A stretch of 64,000 nucleotides of DNA from Nitrospirales bacterium. GTDB lineage: Bacteria > Nitrospirota > Nitrospiria > Nitrospirales > UBA8639. Location of the stretch: positions 62,001-126,000 of the forward strand of contig JAJDBM010000049.1 in NCBI GenBank assembly GCA_029261355.1. The letters are read 5' to 3'. The notes beneath the pieces are model-generated. The model was not told the DNA's origin, did not search any database, and saw only the letters and a program-made list of their open reading frames with translations. Shown here one piece after another: positions 53,424 through 62,636 of this stretch. How positions within the stretch are numbered: the stretch's first letter is position 1; each line of letters begins with the position of its first letter. Both the position numbers and the translations under genes were made by a program.

Positions 53424-55103
53424 ATGGGAATGAGAAAACAAGATGACCAATCCCCTGAGCTAGAAAAACTCCGTAGTGAGTTGGAGTCCATGGAATCTGA
53501 AATACGTGAAATCCATGACACTCGCCAGCAACTACAAAAATCCCAACAGCAAAATGAACGACTAGTTTTCACTCTCCAAGAAGCAAAGACTCAAATTGAG
53601 TCTTTGCGAAAAGAGATAGAAAAGCTCACCGCTCCACCCTCGACCTACGCCACCTTCTCAAATCTCAATCAAGATGAAACAGCCACGATCACCGTTTCTG
53701 GACGAAAGATGAAGGTCAATATTCATCCTGCTCTCTCAGGTCAAAAATGGCGTAAAGGACAAGAGGTCATCTTAAATGAGGCATTGAATATCATCGAAGC
53801 ACGCGGCTTTGAACCACAAGGTGAAGTGGCTCACCTGAAACTTAAGCTTGAGAACAATCGGGCCTTAGTCAAATTACGCCATGACGAAGAACGTGTCGTC
53901 GAAATAGCAGAACCATTACAAGGGCAGCCCTTACAGATTGGGGATCAGTTACTATTTGATCCACGATCAGGCCATGTCATTGAAAAACTTCCAAAATCTG
54001 AGATGGAAGAATTAGTACTCGAAGAAGTCCCTGATGCGAACTATGAACAAATTGGTGGGCTGGAAAAAGAGCTGGAACAAGTCAAAGACGCCGTTGAATT
54101 GCCATTTATTTATCCTGATTTATTCAAGGAACATCAACTCTCTCCCCCAAAGGGGATATTACTGTATGGCCCTCCAGGATGTGGCAAAACGTTAATCGCC
54201 AAAGCTGTGGCCAACTCTATAGCGAAAAAGCTTCAACATCTGACTGGAAAAGAAGTGCGTAGCTATTTCCTCCATATCAAAGGACCAGAATTACTCAATA
54301 AGTATGTGGGAGAATCAGAACGCCAAATTCGGGAAGTATTTACGAAAGCCAAAGAGAAAGCCTCTCACGGATATCCCGTCATCATATTTTTTGATGAAAT
54401 GGATGCTCTCTTTCGAACTCGAGGGTCTGGTATTTCTTCTGATGTCGAATCCACTATCGTGCCTCAATTTCTTGCTGAAATCGATGGAGTCGAAAGCTTA
54501 CGTGATGTCATCGTCATTGGGGCCAGCAATCGCCAAGACCTTATCGACCCAGCCGTATTACGGCCAGGCCGATTGGATGTCAAAGTCAAAATCCCGCGTC
54601 CTGACAAACAGGGGGCCAAAGAAATTCTAGGAAAATACCTTACCCCTGAGCTCCCCTACTCAAAGGCAGAACTCGATCAGCATGATTCCCACCCTTCAAA
54701 ATTAGTTGAGCACCTGATAGAAGTCGGCACTGATGCGCTCTATGCGAAAACGGAAGAGAACCGATTTCTTGAAGTCACCTACTCGAATGGAGAAAAGGAA
54801 ACGCTCTACTTTAAAGACTTTGCCAGTGGGGCACTCATTGAAGGCGTGGTCTCTCGAACGAAAAAAATGGCTATTAAACGTGCCATTGCCACTGGGGAGA
54901 AAGGCATCATTCAGGACGATCTCCTACGAGCCATACGTGAAGAATTTAAAGAACAAGAAGACCTACCCAATACGACCAACCCAGATGATTGGGCGAGAAT
55001 TTCAGGCAAAAAAGGTGAAAAGATCATTCACGTTCGCACCTTAACCGAAGAACCTTCCGAATCACGAGAAATCGAGACCGTCAATGTCGGTCACTACTTC
55101 TAA
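53424..55103 (+). CDS. mpa: Proteasomal AAA+ ATPase Mpa/ARC
   Basis: Hexameric unfoldase that feeds pupylated proteins into the 20S core. In order: coiled coil (about 10-70) that binds Pup, tandem OB domains (about 75-200), and an AAA+ domain with Walker A GPPGCGKT at 249-256 and Walker B IFFDEMD at 321-327. The C-terminus ends GHYF, with the penultimate Tyr of ARC proteins that docks into the proteasome. 559 residues. Two in-frame ATGs (53424, 53430) could start it. Confidence 0.96.
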   Translation: MGMRKQDDQSPELEKLRSELESMESEIREIHDTRQQLQKSQQQNERLVFTLQEAKTQIESLRKEIEKLTAPPSTYATFSNLNQDETATITVSGRKMKVNIHPALSGQKWRKGQEVILNEALNIIEARGFEPQGEVAHLKLKLENNRALVKLRHDEERVVEIAEPLQGQPLQIGDQLLFDPRSGHVIEKLPKSEMEELVLEEVPDANYEQIGGLEKELEQVKDAVELPFIYPDLFKEHQLSPPKGILLYGPPGCGKTLIAKAVANSIAKKLQHLTGKEVRSYFLHIKGPELLNKYVGESERQIREVFTKAKEKASHGYPVIIFFDEMDALFRTRGSGISSDVESTIVPQFLAEIDGVESLRDVIVIGASNRQDLIDPAVLRPGRLDVKVKIPRPDKQGAKEILGKYLTPELPYSKAELDQHDSHPSKLVEHLIEVGTDALYAKTEENRFLEVTYSNGEKETLYFKDFASGALIEGVVSRTKKMAIKRAIATGEKGIIQDDLLRAIREEFKEQEDLPNTTNPDDWARISGKKGEKIIHVRTLTEEPSESREIETVNVGHYF

Positions 55104-55151
55104 CGCCCCACTCATGCGTACTCCGCATTGCGAAATTGGTAGGGAGGAGCA

Positions 55152-56642
55152 TTGCACCGAATTCTAGGAACGGAAACAGAGTTTGGTATTCTTGCCAAAG
55201 GCTCGGGACATTCTGATCCAGTCTCGGAATCCATTCGACTGATTGGACATTGCCCCTCACTCCCTGCACCACAGGGAATCTGGGACTACGAACATGAAAA
55301 CCCCTTTCTCGATGCTCGCGGGTTTATCGTCGACGGTGACCCAGAACGACCCAATCCTTACCATAATCAACAACTCAATAAACTTCTGCTGAACGGAGGA
55401 CGCCTATACGTCGATGGCGCCCATCCCGAATACTCCACACCAGAATGTAGTCATCCCCTTGAAATTCTCGCACATGAACGCGCAGGAGAACGAATTGTCT
55501 CTGCATGCTTAAAAGCACTGAATGCCTCACAAGGCGAAGAAACGTTCTTTGTCTATAAGAATAACTCAGACGGCAAAGGCAATAGCTACGGCTATCATGA
55601 AAACTACCTGCTCTCCCGTCACGTACCATTCGACAAAATCGCACAAGTCCTCATCCCCTTTTTCGTGACTCGTCAAATTTATGCCGGTGCTGGGAAAGTT
55701 GGATCGGAAAATCATACCGATGCCGCAGAATACCAAATTGCTCAACGGTCTGATTTTTTTGAATGCCTCATGGATTTAAATACGATGGTGAAACGCCCCA
55801 TCATCAATACCCGCGATGAACCCCATTCAGACCAGGACATGTATCGTCGCCTTCATGTCATTGTCGGCGATGCGAATATGGCAGAGATCCCGACCTATCT
55901 GAAAGTCGGAACCACAGCAATTTTAATGGAATTACTAGATGCTGGCTGGGAATTTCCGAAAATCATTCTTCAAGACCCAGTACGTGACATCAAGGTTGTG
56001 TCTCGTGATCTAACCGTCAATGCCAGTCTTAAATTAGCCAATGGCCAATACACCTCATCGATCGCCATCCAACGAACCTACCTCAAGACCGCATACGATT
56101 ATTACCAGACACGAGATCTCTCCCCGATGATTAAAGACATCCTTGTCCTTTGGGAACGAATACTGGATACACTTGAACAGGATCCGTCTCAATTAGTACG
56201 AGAGCTTGACTGGGTGGCGAAACAACAGATGATGCAGTCCTACATGAGCCGGAAAGGCTGTGGATGGAAGGATCCTCGGATTGCCTTACTCGACCTTCAA
56301 TATCACGATATGCGCCCAGACAAAGGCCTGTATTACTCCCTCGAACGTAGAAACCGCATAGAGCGGGTACTCCAGGACTCTGATATCACGCAAGCTCAGC
56401 ACACCCCTCCACCCAATACCCGAGCCTTCTTTCGAGGAACCTGCCTGAAACGATTTGCCGAACAGGTGTACGGCATGGGTTGGACATCTGTATTGCTCGA
56501 CCAAGGCAATGCGACAATTAAACGAATTCCTCTCATGGATCCTTATCGCGGCACTCAGGCTTTAACCAATGATCTCCTTGAAGGTGTTTCCACCGTCGAT
56601 CAACTCCTGGCCAAACTCGCAGGTAGCTCCTCAACGCAGTAA
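55152..56642 (+). CDS. dop: Depupylase Dop (Pup deamidase/deconjugase)
   Basis: 496 residues of the PafA/Dop carboxylate-amine-ligase-like family. It opens HRILGTETEFGIL and has NAADYQ-type AAEYQIAQRSDFFE, the Dop rather than PafA form, and IINTRDEPHSDQD. DLQYHDMRPDKGLYYSLERR near the end is also conserved. Dop removes Pup from proteins and, in Actinobacteria, deamidates Pup ending in Gln. Start TTG at 55152, with AGGGAGGAG just upstream; no ATG fits. 48 bases after mpa. Confidence 0.93.
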   Translation: MHRILGTETEFGILAKGSGHSDPVSESIRLIGHCPSLPAPQGIWDYEHENPFLDARGFIVDGDPERPNPYHNQQLNKLLLNGGRLYVDGAHPEYSTPECSHPLEILAHERAGERIVSACLKALNASQGEETFFVYKNNSDGKGNSYGYHENYLLSRHVPFDKIAQVLIPFFVTRQIYAGAGKVGSENHTDAAEYQIAQRSDFFECLMDLNTMVKRPIINTRDEPHSDQDMYRRLHVIVGDANMAEIPTYLKVGTTAILMELLDAGWEFPKIILQDPVRDIKVVSRDLTVNASLKLANGQYTSSIAIQRTYLKTAYDYYQTRDLSPMIKDILVLWERILDTLEQDPSQLVRELDWVAKQQMMQSYMSRKGCGWKDPRIALLDLQYHDMRPDKGLYYSLERRNRIERVLQDSDITQAQHTPPPNTRAFFRGTCLKRFAEQVYGMGWTSVLLDQGNATIKRIPLMDPYRGTQALTNDLLEGVSTVDQLLAKLAGSSSTQ

Positions 56643-56673
56643 ATGAGACCGACACACATGAATAAGGATAGAC

Positions 56674-57519
56674 ATGAACAAGAACTCCATGAACATTCCT
56701 GAGTTTCCCTCTGATGAGTGCTCAAGCTTTTTCCAGTTTCTAAGCACTCATCAACCAGAACTCACCCCTAACGCTCGATGGGGACACATGGGTACCCAAC
56801 AGCCACACCACCATGAACTGAATCCATCACCCTTTCCTTCCCCCATCACTCACGGCACAACAGTGTTGGCATTCAAATATGAACAGGGGGTCATCATAGC
56901 TGGAGATCGACGCGCCACAGAAGGCTTTCAGATCGCCGCCAATCGAATGGACAAAGTCTTTACGACCGATAACTATTCAGCCATGGCCATTGCCGGCGCG
57001 GCAGGACCCTGCGTAGAAATGGCTAAACTCTTTAGTATTGAACTCGAACATTATGAAAAACTTGATGGGGTCCAATTATCCTGCGAAGGCAAAGCGAATC
57101 GATTAGGACAAATGGTCAAAGCCAATCTACCGTTGGTCATGCAAGGATTAGTCGTCATTCCTCTATTTGTCGGGTACGATGTTAAGCGGCAGTATGGACG
57201 CATCTTCAAATATGACATCACTGGTGGGCGATATGAAGAAACAGAGTTTCATTCGATAGGATCAGGAGGAAAAGACGCGAAACTGATTCTAAAAGAGCGT
57301 TTTAAGAAAGACCTTACCGAACAGGATGCCACCCGTATCGCCCTCCAAGCCTTAGCCAATGCCGCGGATGAAGACGTGGGAACGGGTGGACCAGACCCAA
57401 TTCGACGAATTTATCCGACCATGAAACTCGTCAATGCCCAAGGCGTCCAAGATGTTAAAGAAGGCACCATTGCCTCGCTATGGGAAACACACACACAATC
57501 CCGAATGAAGGAGCACTGA
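56674..57519 (+). CDS. prcB: 20S proteasome beta subunit PrcB
   Basis: 281 residues. A propeptide of 61 residues, Pro/His-rich (TQQPHHHELNP), ends in ITHG. The catalytic Thr62 opens TTVLAFKYEQGVIIAGDRRA, as in PrcB after autocleavage. AIAGAAGPCVEMAKLFSIEL and NAADEDVGTGGPDPIRRIYP fit the family. A short 19-codon frame lies between dop and this gene, but it does not resemble Pup. PrcA follows after three bases. Confidence 0.95.
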   Translation: MNKNSMNIPEFPSDECSSFFQFLSTHQPELTPNARWGHMGTQQPHHHELNPSPFPSPITHGTTVLAFKYEQGVIIAGDRRATEGFQIAANRMDKVFTTDNYSAMAIAGAAGPCVEMAKLFSIELEHYEKLDGVQLSCEGKANRLGQMVKANLPLVMQGLVVIPLFVGYDVKRQYGRIFKYDITGGRYEETEFHSIGSGGKDAKLILKERFKKDLTEQDATRIALQALANAADEDVGTGGPDPIRRIYPTMKLVNAQGVQDVKEGTIASLWETHTQSRMKEH

Positions 57520-57522
57520 CCT

Positions 57523-58197
57523 GTGGCACTCCCCTATTACGTTTCCCCAGAACAAATGATGCAAGACAAGGCAGAGTATGCCAAAAAGGGCATTGCCAAG
57601 GGACGTGCCATTATTGCCATCGAATATGACCAAGGGCTCTTGTTAGTGGCCGATAATCCCAGTGCCTCATTATTCAAAATCTCGGAAGTCTATGACAATA
57701 TCGCCTTCTCTGGAGCAGGGAAATATAGTGAATTTGAAAATCTCCGTAAAGCAGGCATTCAACATGCCGATCTCAAAGGTCTGATGTATAGTCGGGAAGA
57801 TGTCACTGCACGATCATTGGCGAATGGATATTCTCAAACACTTGGGACAATTTTCAGCCAAGAACTGAAACCGTTTGAAGTTGAACTCTTGCTGGCACAA
57901 GTCGGCGAGGAACCTGGAAAAAATGAACTCTATCGTATCGCCTTCGATGGTAGCATCGTAGACGAACAACGAATGACGGCCATCGGGGGTCGCTCCGAGG
58001 CTCTCCTAACCTTTCTCCATGAGAACAGTCCTGACGATCATCCATCCTTACAGGCTGCCTTCACGCTCTGTAAAAACGCGTTTGAACATGTTACGGAACA
58101 GAACATCCCCATTGAAGGGCTAGAAGTCGCCATCCTCGACCGCGCAAAATCTGGGAGAAAATTTCGCCGAATGCCCTCCTCCGTACTGACAACATGA
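57523..58197 (+). CDS. prcA: 20S proteasome alpha subunit PrcA
   Basis: 224 residues, start GTG at 57523. The N-terminus YYVSPEQMMQDKAEYAKKGI is the gate region and pore H0 helix of bacterial alpha subunits. ARGRAIIAIEYDQGLLLVAD-like core and ISEVYDNIAFSGAGKYSEFE follow. It lacks a catalytic Thr, as expected. Encoded immediately after prcB, with which it forms the 20S core. Confidence 0.95.
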   Translation: MALPYYVSPEQMMQDKAEYAKKGIAKGRAIIAIEYDQGLLLVADNPSASLFKISEVYDNIAFSGAGKYSEFENLRKAGIQHADLKGLMYSREDVTARSLANGYSQTLGTIFSQELKPFEVELLLAQVGEEPGKNELYRIAFDGSIVDEQRMTAIGGRSEALLTFLHENSPDDHPSLQAAFTLCKNAFEHVTEQNIPIEGLEVAILDRAKSGRKFRRMPSSVLTT

Positions 58198-58299
58198 CTT
58201 CTTGACTTAAGAGCACAATCCCAGCATTCTGGTTGAAGGTTACGCATATGGGGTGTATGCTGAAATTGAGGCAACCACCCTTCTCATGGGATTTCTACC

Positions 58300-59673
58300 A
58301 TGAACCGAATTGTTGGACTTGAGTGTGAATATGGACTAACGTTTTCACCAAATGGTCGCGTCTACTTACCTATAGAAAAAATCCTTGGGTACATCTTTGA
58401 AGGATTGATTCCCAACAGTTGGCCATCCAACGCCTTCCTTGCCAATGGAGCTCGTTTTTACCAAGATACCGGCTGTCACCCTGAATACGCCACTCCAGAA
58501 TGCGATGACCTGTTTGACCTGGTGATGCATGATAAAGCCGGTGAGCGTGTGCTCGAGGCTTGTCTGCCTCTGGCAGAAGAGCGATTGCGAGAAGAGGGAC
58601 TGGCCGGAAGCATTTTCATTTTTAAAAATAACACCGACTCACTTGGGAACACCTATGGGTCGCACGAAAACTTCCTCATGCGACGAGATGTGGATTTTTG
58701 GAAGGTCGCCGAACAACTCATCCCTTTCTTTGTGACTCGGCAAATTTATTCCGGTTCAGGGAAAATTTTAAGGGTATCCGGTAAGTCGCAATTCTTCATT
58801 TCACAACGCGCACAACACATTCATGAAAAGACTTCATCCTCAACGACCTCATCACGAAGTATCATCAACACCCGAGACGAGCCGCATGCGGACGCAGAAA
58901 AATATCGACGTCTCCACATCATCCTGGGAGACTCAAACATGTCTGAGTTTTCCACATATCTAAAGGTCGGCACCACCGACTTGGTCTTATCCATGATCGA
59001 AGCGAAGTTTACCGTTCCGAGCATTGAGCTAGATGAACCCGTCAAGGCCATTCGCGATATCTCCAGAGACCCGACCCTTAAAAAGCGAATCAAGCTTGAG
59101 GACGGTCGGGAACTCACCGCCCTTGAAATTCAGCGTATGTACTGGGAAAAGGCCAGTAAATATCTTGAAACCCAACCGCATGATAAAGTGATGTATGATG
59201 TCTTGAATGAATGGGAGCGAGTCTTAGACAAACTGGAAGAATCCCCCATGCTGTTGGTTCGAGAAATTGACTGGATCACCAAGAAATGGATTATGGAATC
59301 GTATATCGAGAAAAAAGGCTGCGGATGGGATGACCCACGCTTAGCGATGATCGACCTGCAATACCATGATGTGAATCAGCAGCGCGGACTGTATTATGTA
59401 CTAGTGGGACGAGATGAAATCCGCACCGTCGTCTCAGAAGAAGCCATCGAACGTGCAAAAACCTTCCCACCACAAACTACCAGGGCAAAAGTACGAGGCG
59501 ATTTCATTCGCTTCGCAAGAGCCAAGAATCGCTCCTACACCGTGGACTGGACCTATTTAAAACTCAACGGATATTGGGAAGAAACGATACTCTGCATGGA
59601 TCCATTTTGCGCCACCAATCGACGCGTTGAAGAACTCCTCTCTCAAGTCCCTCAGGCACGATTCACATCATGA
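58300..59673 (+). CDS. pafA: Pup--protein ligase PafA
   Basis: 457 residues, opening NRIVGLECEYGL. It has FLANGARFYQDTGCHPEYAT, LFKNNTDS-type IFKNNTDSLGNTYGSHEN, IINTRDEPHADAEKYRRLH and GDSNMSEFSTYLKVGTTDL, the PafA pattern. It joins the C-terminal Glu of Pup to lysines. Start ATG at 58300, 102 bases after prcA, a gap with no small gene. The stop overlaps the following M23 gene by four bases. Confidence 0.95.
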   Translation: MNRIVGLECEYGLTFSPNGRVYLPIEKILGYIFEGLIPNSWPSNAFLANGARFYQDTGCHPEYATPECDDLFDLVMHDKAGERVLEACLPLAEERLREEGLAGSIFIFKNNTDSLGNTYGSHENFLMRRDVDFWKVAEQLIPFFVTRQIYSGSGKILRVSGKSQFFISQRAQHIHEKTSSSTTSSRSIINTRDEPHADAEKYRRLHIILGDSNMSEFSTYLKVGTTDLVLSMIEAKFTVPSIELDEPVKAIRDISRDPTLKKRIKLEDGRELTALEIQRMYWEKASKYLETQPHDKVMYDVLNEWERVLDKLEESPMLLVREIDWITKKWIMESYIEKKGCGWDDPRLAMIDLQYHDVNQQRGLYYVLVGRDEIRTVVSEEAIERAKTFPPQTTRAKVRGDFIRFARAKNRSYTVDWTYLKLNGYWEETILCMDPFCATNRRVEELLSQVPQARFTS

Positions 59674-60593
59674 GTATCTCTCTCGTTGATGAACCCGCTT
59701 CAACTTCTCGATTACCTGGGAAAATTCTCCTCGTCATCACCCTACTCTTTACGAGCATCTTTCCCCTTCAACTCATCCCAAGCGCCAAAGAACATGGACC
59801 AGACATTCTTGAAGAATTCATAGCCAAACAGGGTGAAGTACTTTGGGTCACTATTCCTGTAGAGAATTTGGCCCCAACCAAGATCATAGGAAAATTCCTC
59901 AAACGAACAATCTCCTTTTTCCCTCTATCCGATAAGACCTATGCAGGACTGCTCGGCATTGACATGCAGGATAAATCTGGCAAATATGACCTGACGGTGA
60001 CAATTACCACAGGGGCTGAGACGCAGGATCAACACTACACCGTCTCGGTGTTAAAGGAAGATTATTCGGTGCAACACCTGAAGTTGCCAAAAAAGAAAGT
60101 TGACCTCAATAAAAAAACCCTGGGTCGCGTCATAACCGAGCGAAAGGAAATGATGTCAGCCTTTAACTCCATCAGCCCTCATCCCTATTGGGAAGGCCCA
60201 TTCATTGCTCCACTCAAAGGCCGCATCTCTGGAAGGTTTGGTAGCCGACGGGTTATTAACGGACAAGCCAAAAACCCTCACAGCGGTGAAGACATCGCCG
60301 CCCCTAAAGGCACCAAGGTCGCAGCCATGAATACGGGAACGGTAAGTCTGACACACAACCATTTCTTTACTGGAAAAGGCGTAATTCTTGATCATGGGCT
60401 TGGCCTGCATTCCATGTATTTCCATCTTTCCAAAATATCTGTGAAAGAGGGCCAGGTCGTCAAAAAAGGACAAACGATTGGCAAAGTCGGCGCCACTGGT
60501 CGTGCTACCGGGCCACATCTACATTGGGGCGTTCGCTTGAATGGTGCCCGCATCAACCCCTACTCACTCATCAATCTACCCATTAAACCCTGA
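59670..60593 (+). CDS. M23-family peptidoglycan endopeptidase
   Basis: 307 residues. A signal/anchor helix (LLVITLLFTSIFPLQLI), a beta-sandwich-like domain of about 110 residues, then an intact LytM domain. The metal motif is NPHSGEDIAAPKGT, followed by SMYFHLSKI and the final GPHLHWGVRLNG. All ligands are kept, so it should be active, unlike the EnvC-like protein at 47750. The ATG overlaps the pafA stop (ATGA), so it is co-translated with the proteasome operon. Confidence 0.93.
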   Translation: MSISLVDEPASTSRLPGKILLVITLLFTSIFPLQLIPSAKEHGPDILEEFIAKQGEVLWVTIPVENLAPTKIIGKFLKRTISFFPLSDKTYAGLLGIDMQDKSGKYDLTVTITTGAETQDQHYTVSVLKEDYSVQHLKLPKKKVDLNKKTLGRVITERKEMMSAFNSISPHPYWEGPFIAPLKGRISGRFGSRRVINGQAKNPHSGEDIAAPKGTKVAAMNTGTVSLTHNHFFTGKGVILDHGLGLHSMYFHLSKISVKEGQVVKKGQTIGKVGATGRATGPHLHWGVRLNGARINPYSLINLPIKP

Positions 60594-60914
60594 CCTTCCC
60601 TTCTTTCTGTGAATATTGGCAGGTCAGAACTTTCAATATATACGATCAACACGCCTTCGTCCTTGAGGACAATAGATATCTAAATATTTGAAATACTATA
60701 GCGAATCAAAATGTTAACTAGCCGGCATGATTGAACAAGATAGTTGAATAATGACCAACTCTTGCCACACATTTGACGTTGATGACTCAACAGCTTACCT
60801 GATACATCTATTACAGGTGTCCAAGTCCAGTTGAACCATGTAGACATTCAACGCGAGATCAAATGCTTCAAGGGTATGGAGTTTAATTGAATCGGCTATA
60901 GAGAAAGATATTTC
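60594..60914. other. Non-coding region
   Basis: About 320 bases after the proteasome operon. I searched it for a Pup- or UBact-like ORF and found only a 27-codon frame with no such C-terminus. No clear terminator. Confidence 0.35.
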
Positions 60915-61454
60915 ATGAAACGTATTTGTGTATTCTGCGGCTCGACAAAAGGCACCCATCCATCATACGAACAGGTTACTCGGGAACTGGGAACCTTACT
61001 CGTGAAACGGGGAATAGGCTTGGTTTACGGAGGGGGTAATATCGGACTGATGGGTGTCATCGCTGAAACGGTATACAATGCAGGAGGAGAAGTCATAGGC
61101 ATCATTCCAGAAGCCTTAGCAGAAAAGGAACTGGCCTTTCGTGAATTGGCCGACTTACGTGTGGTGAAAACCATGCACGAACGTAAAGCACTCATGGAAG
61201 AACTCTCAGATGGTTTTATCGCGCTTCCCGGAGGCTACGGCACACTCGAAGAAATCTGCGAAATGATTACTTGGGCTCAGTTAGGTATTCATCACAAACC
61301 CTGTGGCCTTTTAAATCTAGAAGGCTTCTATGATAAATTCTTAGCCTTCATGGACCATCAAGTCCAAGAAGGCTTTGTGACATCAGCCAATAGGAGCCTT
61401 ACGATTTATGAAAAAACCCCACAAGGCTTGTTAAATTTAATGACAAATATATAA
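60915..61454 (+). CDS. LOG-family protein (putative cytokinin riboside 5'-monophosphate phosphoribohydrolase)
   Basis: 179 residues, Rossmann fold. It opens RICVFCGSTKGTHPSY, with LVYGGGNIGLMGVIAE, and the family motif IALPGGYGTLEEICEMITW. The family removes ribose phosphate from modified or normal nucleotides; in bacteria the main substrate is often unclear. Single gene, start ATG at 60915. Confidence 0.95.
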   Translation: MKRICVFCGSTKGTHPSYEQVTRELGTLLVKRGIGLVYGGGNIGLMGVIAETVYNAGGEVIGIIPEALAEKELAFRELADLRVVKTMHERKALMEELSDGFIALPGGYGTLEEICEMITWAQLGIHHKPCGLLNLEGFYDKFLAFMDHQVQEGFVTSANRSLTIYEKTPQGLLNLMTNI

Positions 61455-61645
61455 GAGTTATTCACTAAAATGTGATTATGAACAGGAATACTTAATATTC
61501 GTCCAATTAAACCATGGCGAGATTATGAGCAGACAATGTTGTGGATCGAAGCATTAACGGGAAAAAAAAGAAAAGATACGCTATCTCCCGCTAGATCCGC
61601 TCAAAGTCATTATATTCATTTAACTCCATAATTCGTAGGAGTACC

Positions 61646-62629
61646 TCAGGCATTCACATCAACGACGAGGCGTCCTTTGACCTTACCGTCTATCATTGCG
61701 CTTGCCTGATCGATGACCTCGGATAGTGGGATACACCTGGTAATCTGATGCCGTACGGCAACATCCCACTCAAATTCCAAGGCGGCCCAGGCCGCCCGAC
61801 GTTTTTCTGGCGGGCAATACACACTGTCGACACCGATTAACGATACCCCTCGTAAAATAAACGGAGCGACGGTGAGTGGTAGATTCATTCCCTGAGTGAG
61901 ACCACAAGCCGTGACCACACCACCATATTTTGTACTGGCGCAGACATTGGCCAAAGTTTGACCGCCCACAACATCAACTGCACCTGCCCAACGTTCTTTT
62001 TCTAATGGACTGCCGGGACCGCTAAGTACTTCACGATCGATGACCTCTAACGCTCCCAAAGCTTTGTGATATTCAGTGTCAGCAAACCGACCCGTGGAGG
62101 CCACAACACGATAGCCACGCTTAGACAACAGTTGAATCGCGATACTCCCGACCCCTCCGGATGCACCAGTGACCAAAATCTCTCCTTGATCAGCTGTTAC
62201 CCCATGGGCAAGAAGCGTCTGCACACAAAGCATTGCTGTATAGCCAGCAGTCCCAAGCCCCATCGCATCACGAGTCGAAAAGGTCTTGGGTAATGGAAGA
62301 AACCAATCGGCCTTCCCTCGTGCACATTGAGCAAGTCCGCCCCAATGTCGTTCACCAACTCCCCAGCCGGTTACAAGTACACGGTCACCTGGAGCAAACC
62401 GAACATCACGACTACCCGTCACGGTACCAGCTAGGTCAATACCCGGGACCATGGGAAAACTTCGAATGATCGGCCCCTTGCCAGTAATCGCCAAGGCATC
62501 CTTGTAATTGATGGTCGAATATTCCACTGCTACGGACACTTCCCCATCAGGAAGTACAGATTCATCTAATTCGGTTAATTTAACCGAATATCCATCGTCC
62601 CCTTGATCAATGTATATGGCCTTAAACAC
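61646..62629 (-). CDS. YhdH/AcuI-type NADPH-dependent quinone/acryloyl-CoA reductase
   Basis: About 327 residues, zinc-free medium-chain reductase. It opens FKAIYIDQGDDGYSVKL, with INYKDALAITGKGPIIRSFP, the Gly-rich VTGASGGVGSIAIQLLSKRG for NADPH, and RCIPLSEVIDQASAMIDGKV. The start is a GTG at 62629 preceded by GAGGGG; it follows the molybdopterin enzyme's stop by seven bases. The open frame extends to 62740 inside that gene. AcuI reduces acryloyl-CoA, but the related YhdH substrate is not known. Confidence 0.9.
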   Translation of the reverse strand: MFKAIYIDQGDDGYSVKLTELDESVLPDGEVSVAVEYSTINYKDALAITGKGPIIRSFPMVPGIDLAGTVTGSRDVRFAPGDRVLVTGWGVGERHWGGLAQCARGKADWFLPLPKTFSTRDAMGLGTAGYTAMLCVQTLLAHGVTADQGEILVTGASGGVGSIAIQLLSKRGYRVVASTGRFADTEYHKALGALEVIDREVLSGPGSPLEKERWAGAVDVVGGQTLANVCASTKYGGVVTACGLTQGMNLPLTVAPFILRGVSLIGVDSVYCPPEKRRAAWAALEFEWDVAVRHQITRCIPLSEVIDQASAMIDGKVKGRLVVDVNA

Positions 62630-62636
62630 GAAATTA

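Noticed and set aside
53320-53455. 36-codon frame (MKRDEPERV...) in the mpa leader as a Pup gene
   Set aside because: It overlaps the mpa start, ends in DGNEKTR, and has no similarity to Pup or UBact.
56643-56702. Short frame between dop and prcB as a Pup gene
   Set aside because: It is only 19 codons and ends HEHS. Pup is about 60 residues and ends in Gly-Gly-Glu/Gln (UBact-type: Arg-x-Gly-Glu/Gln).
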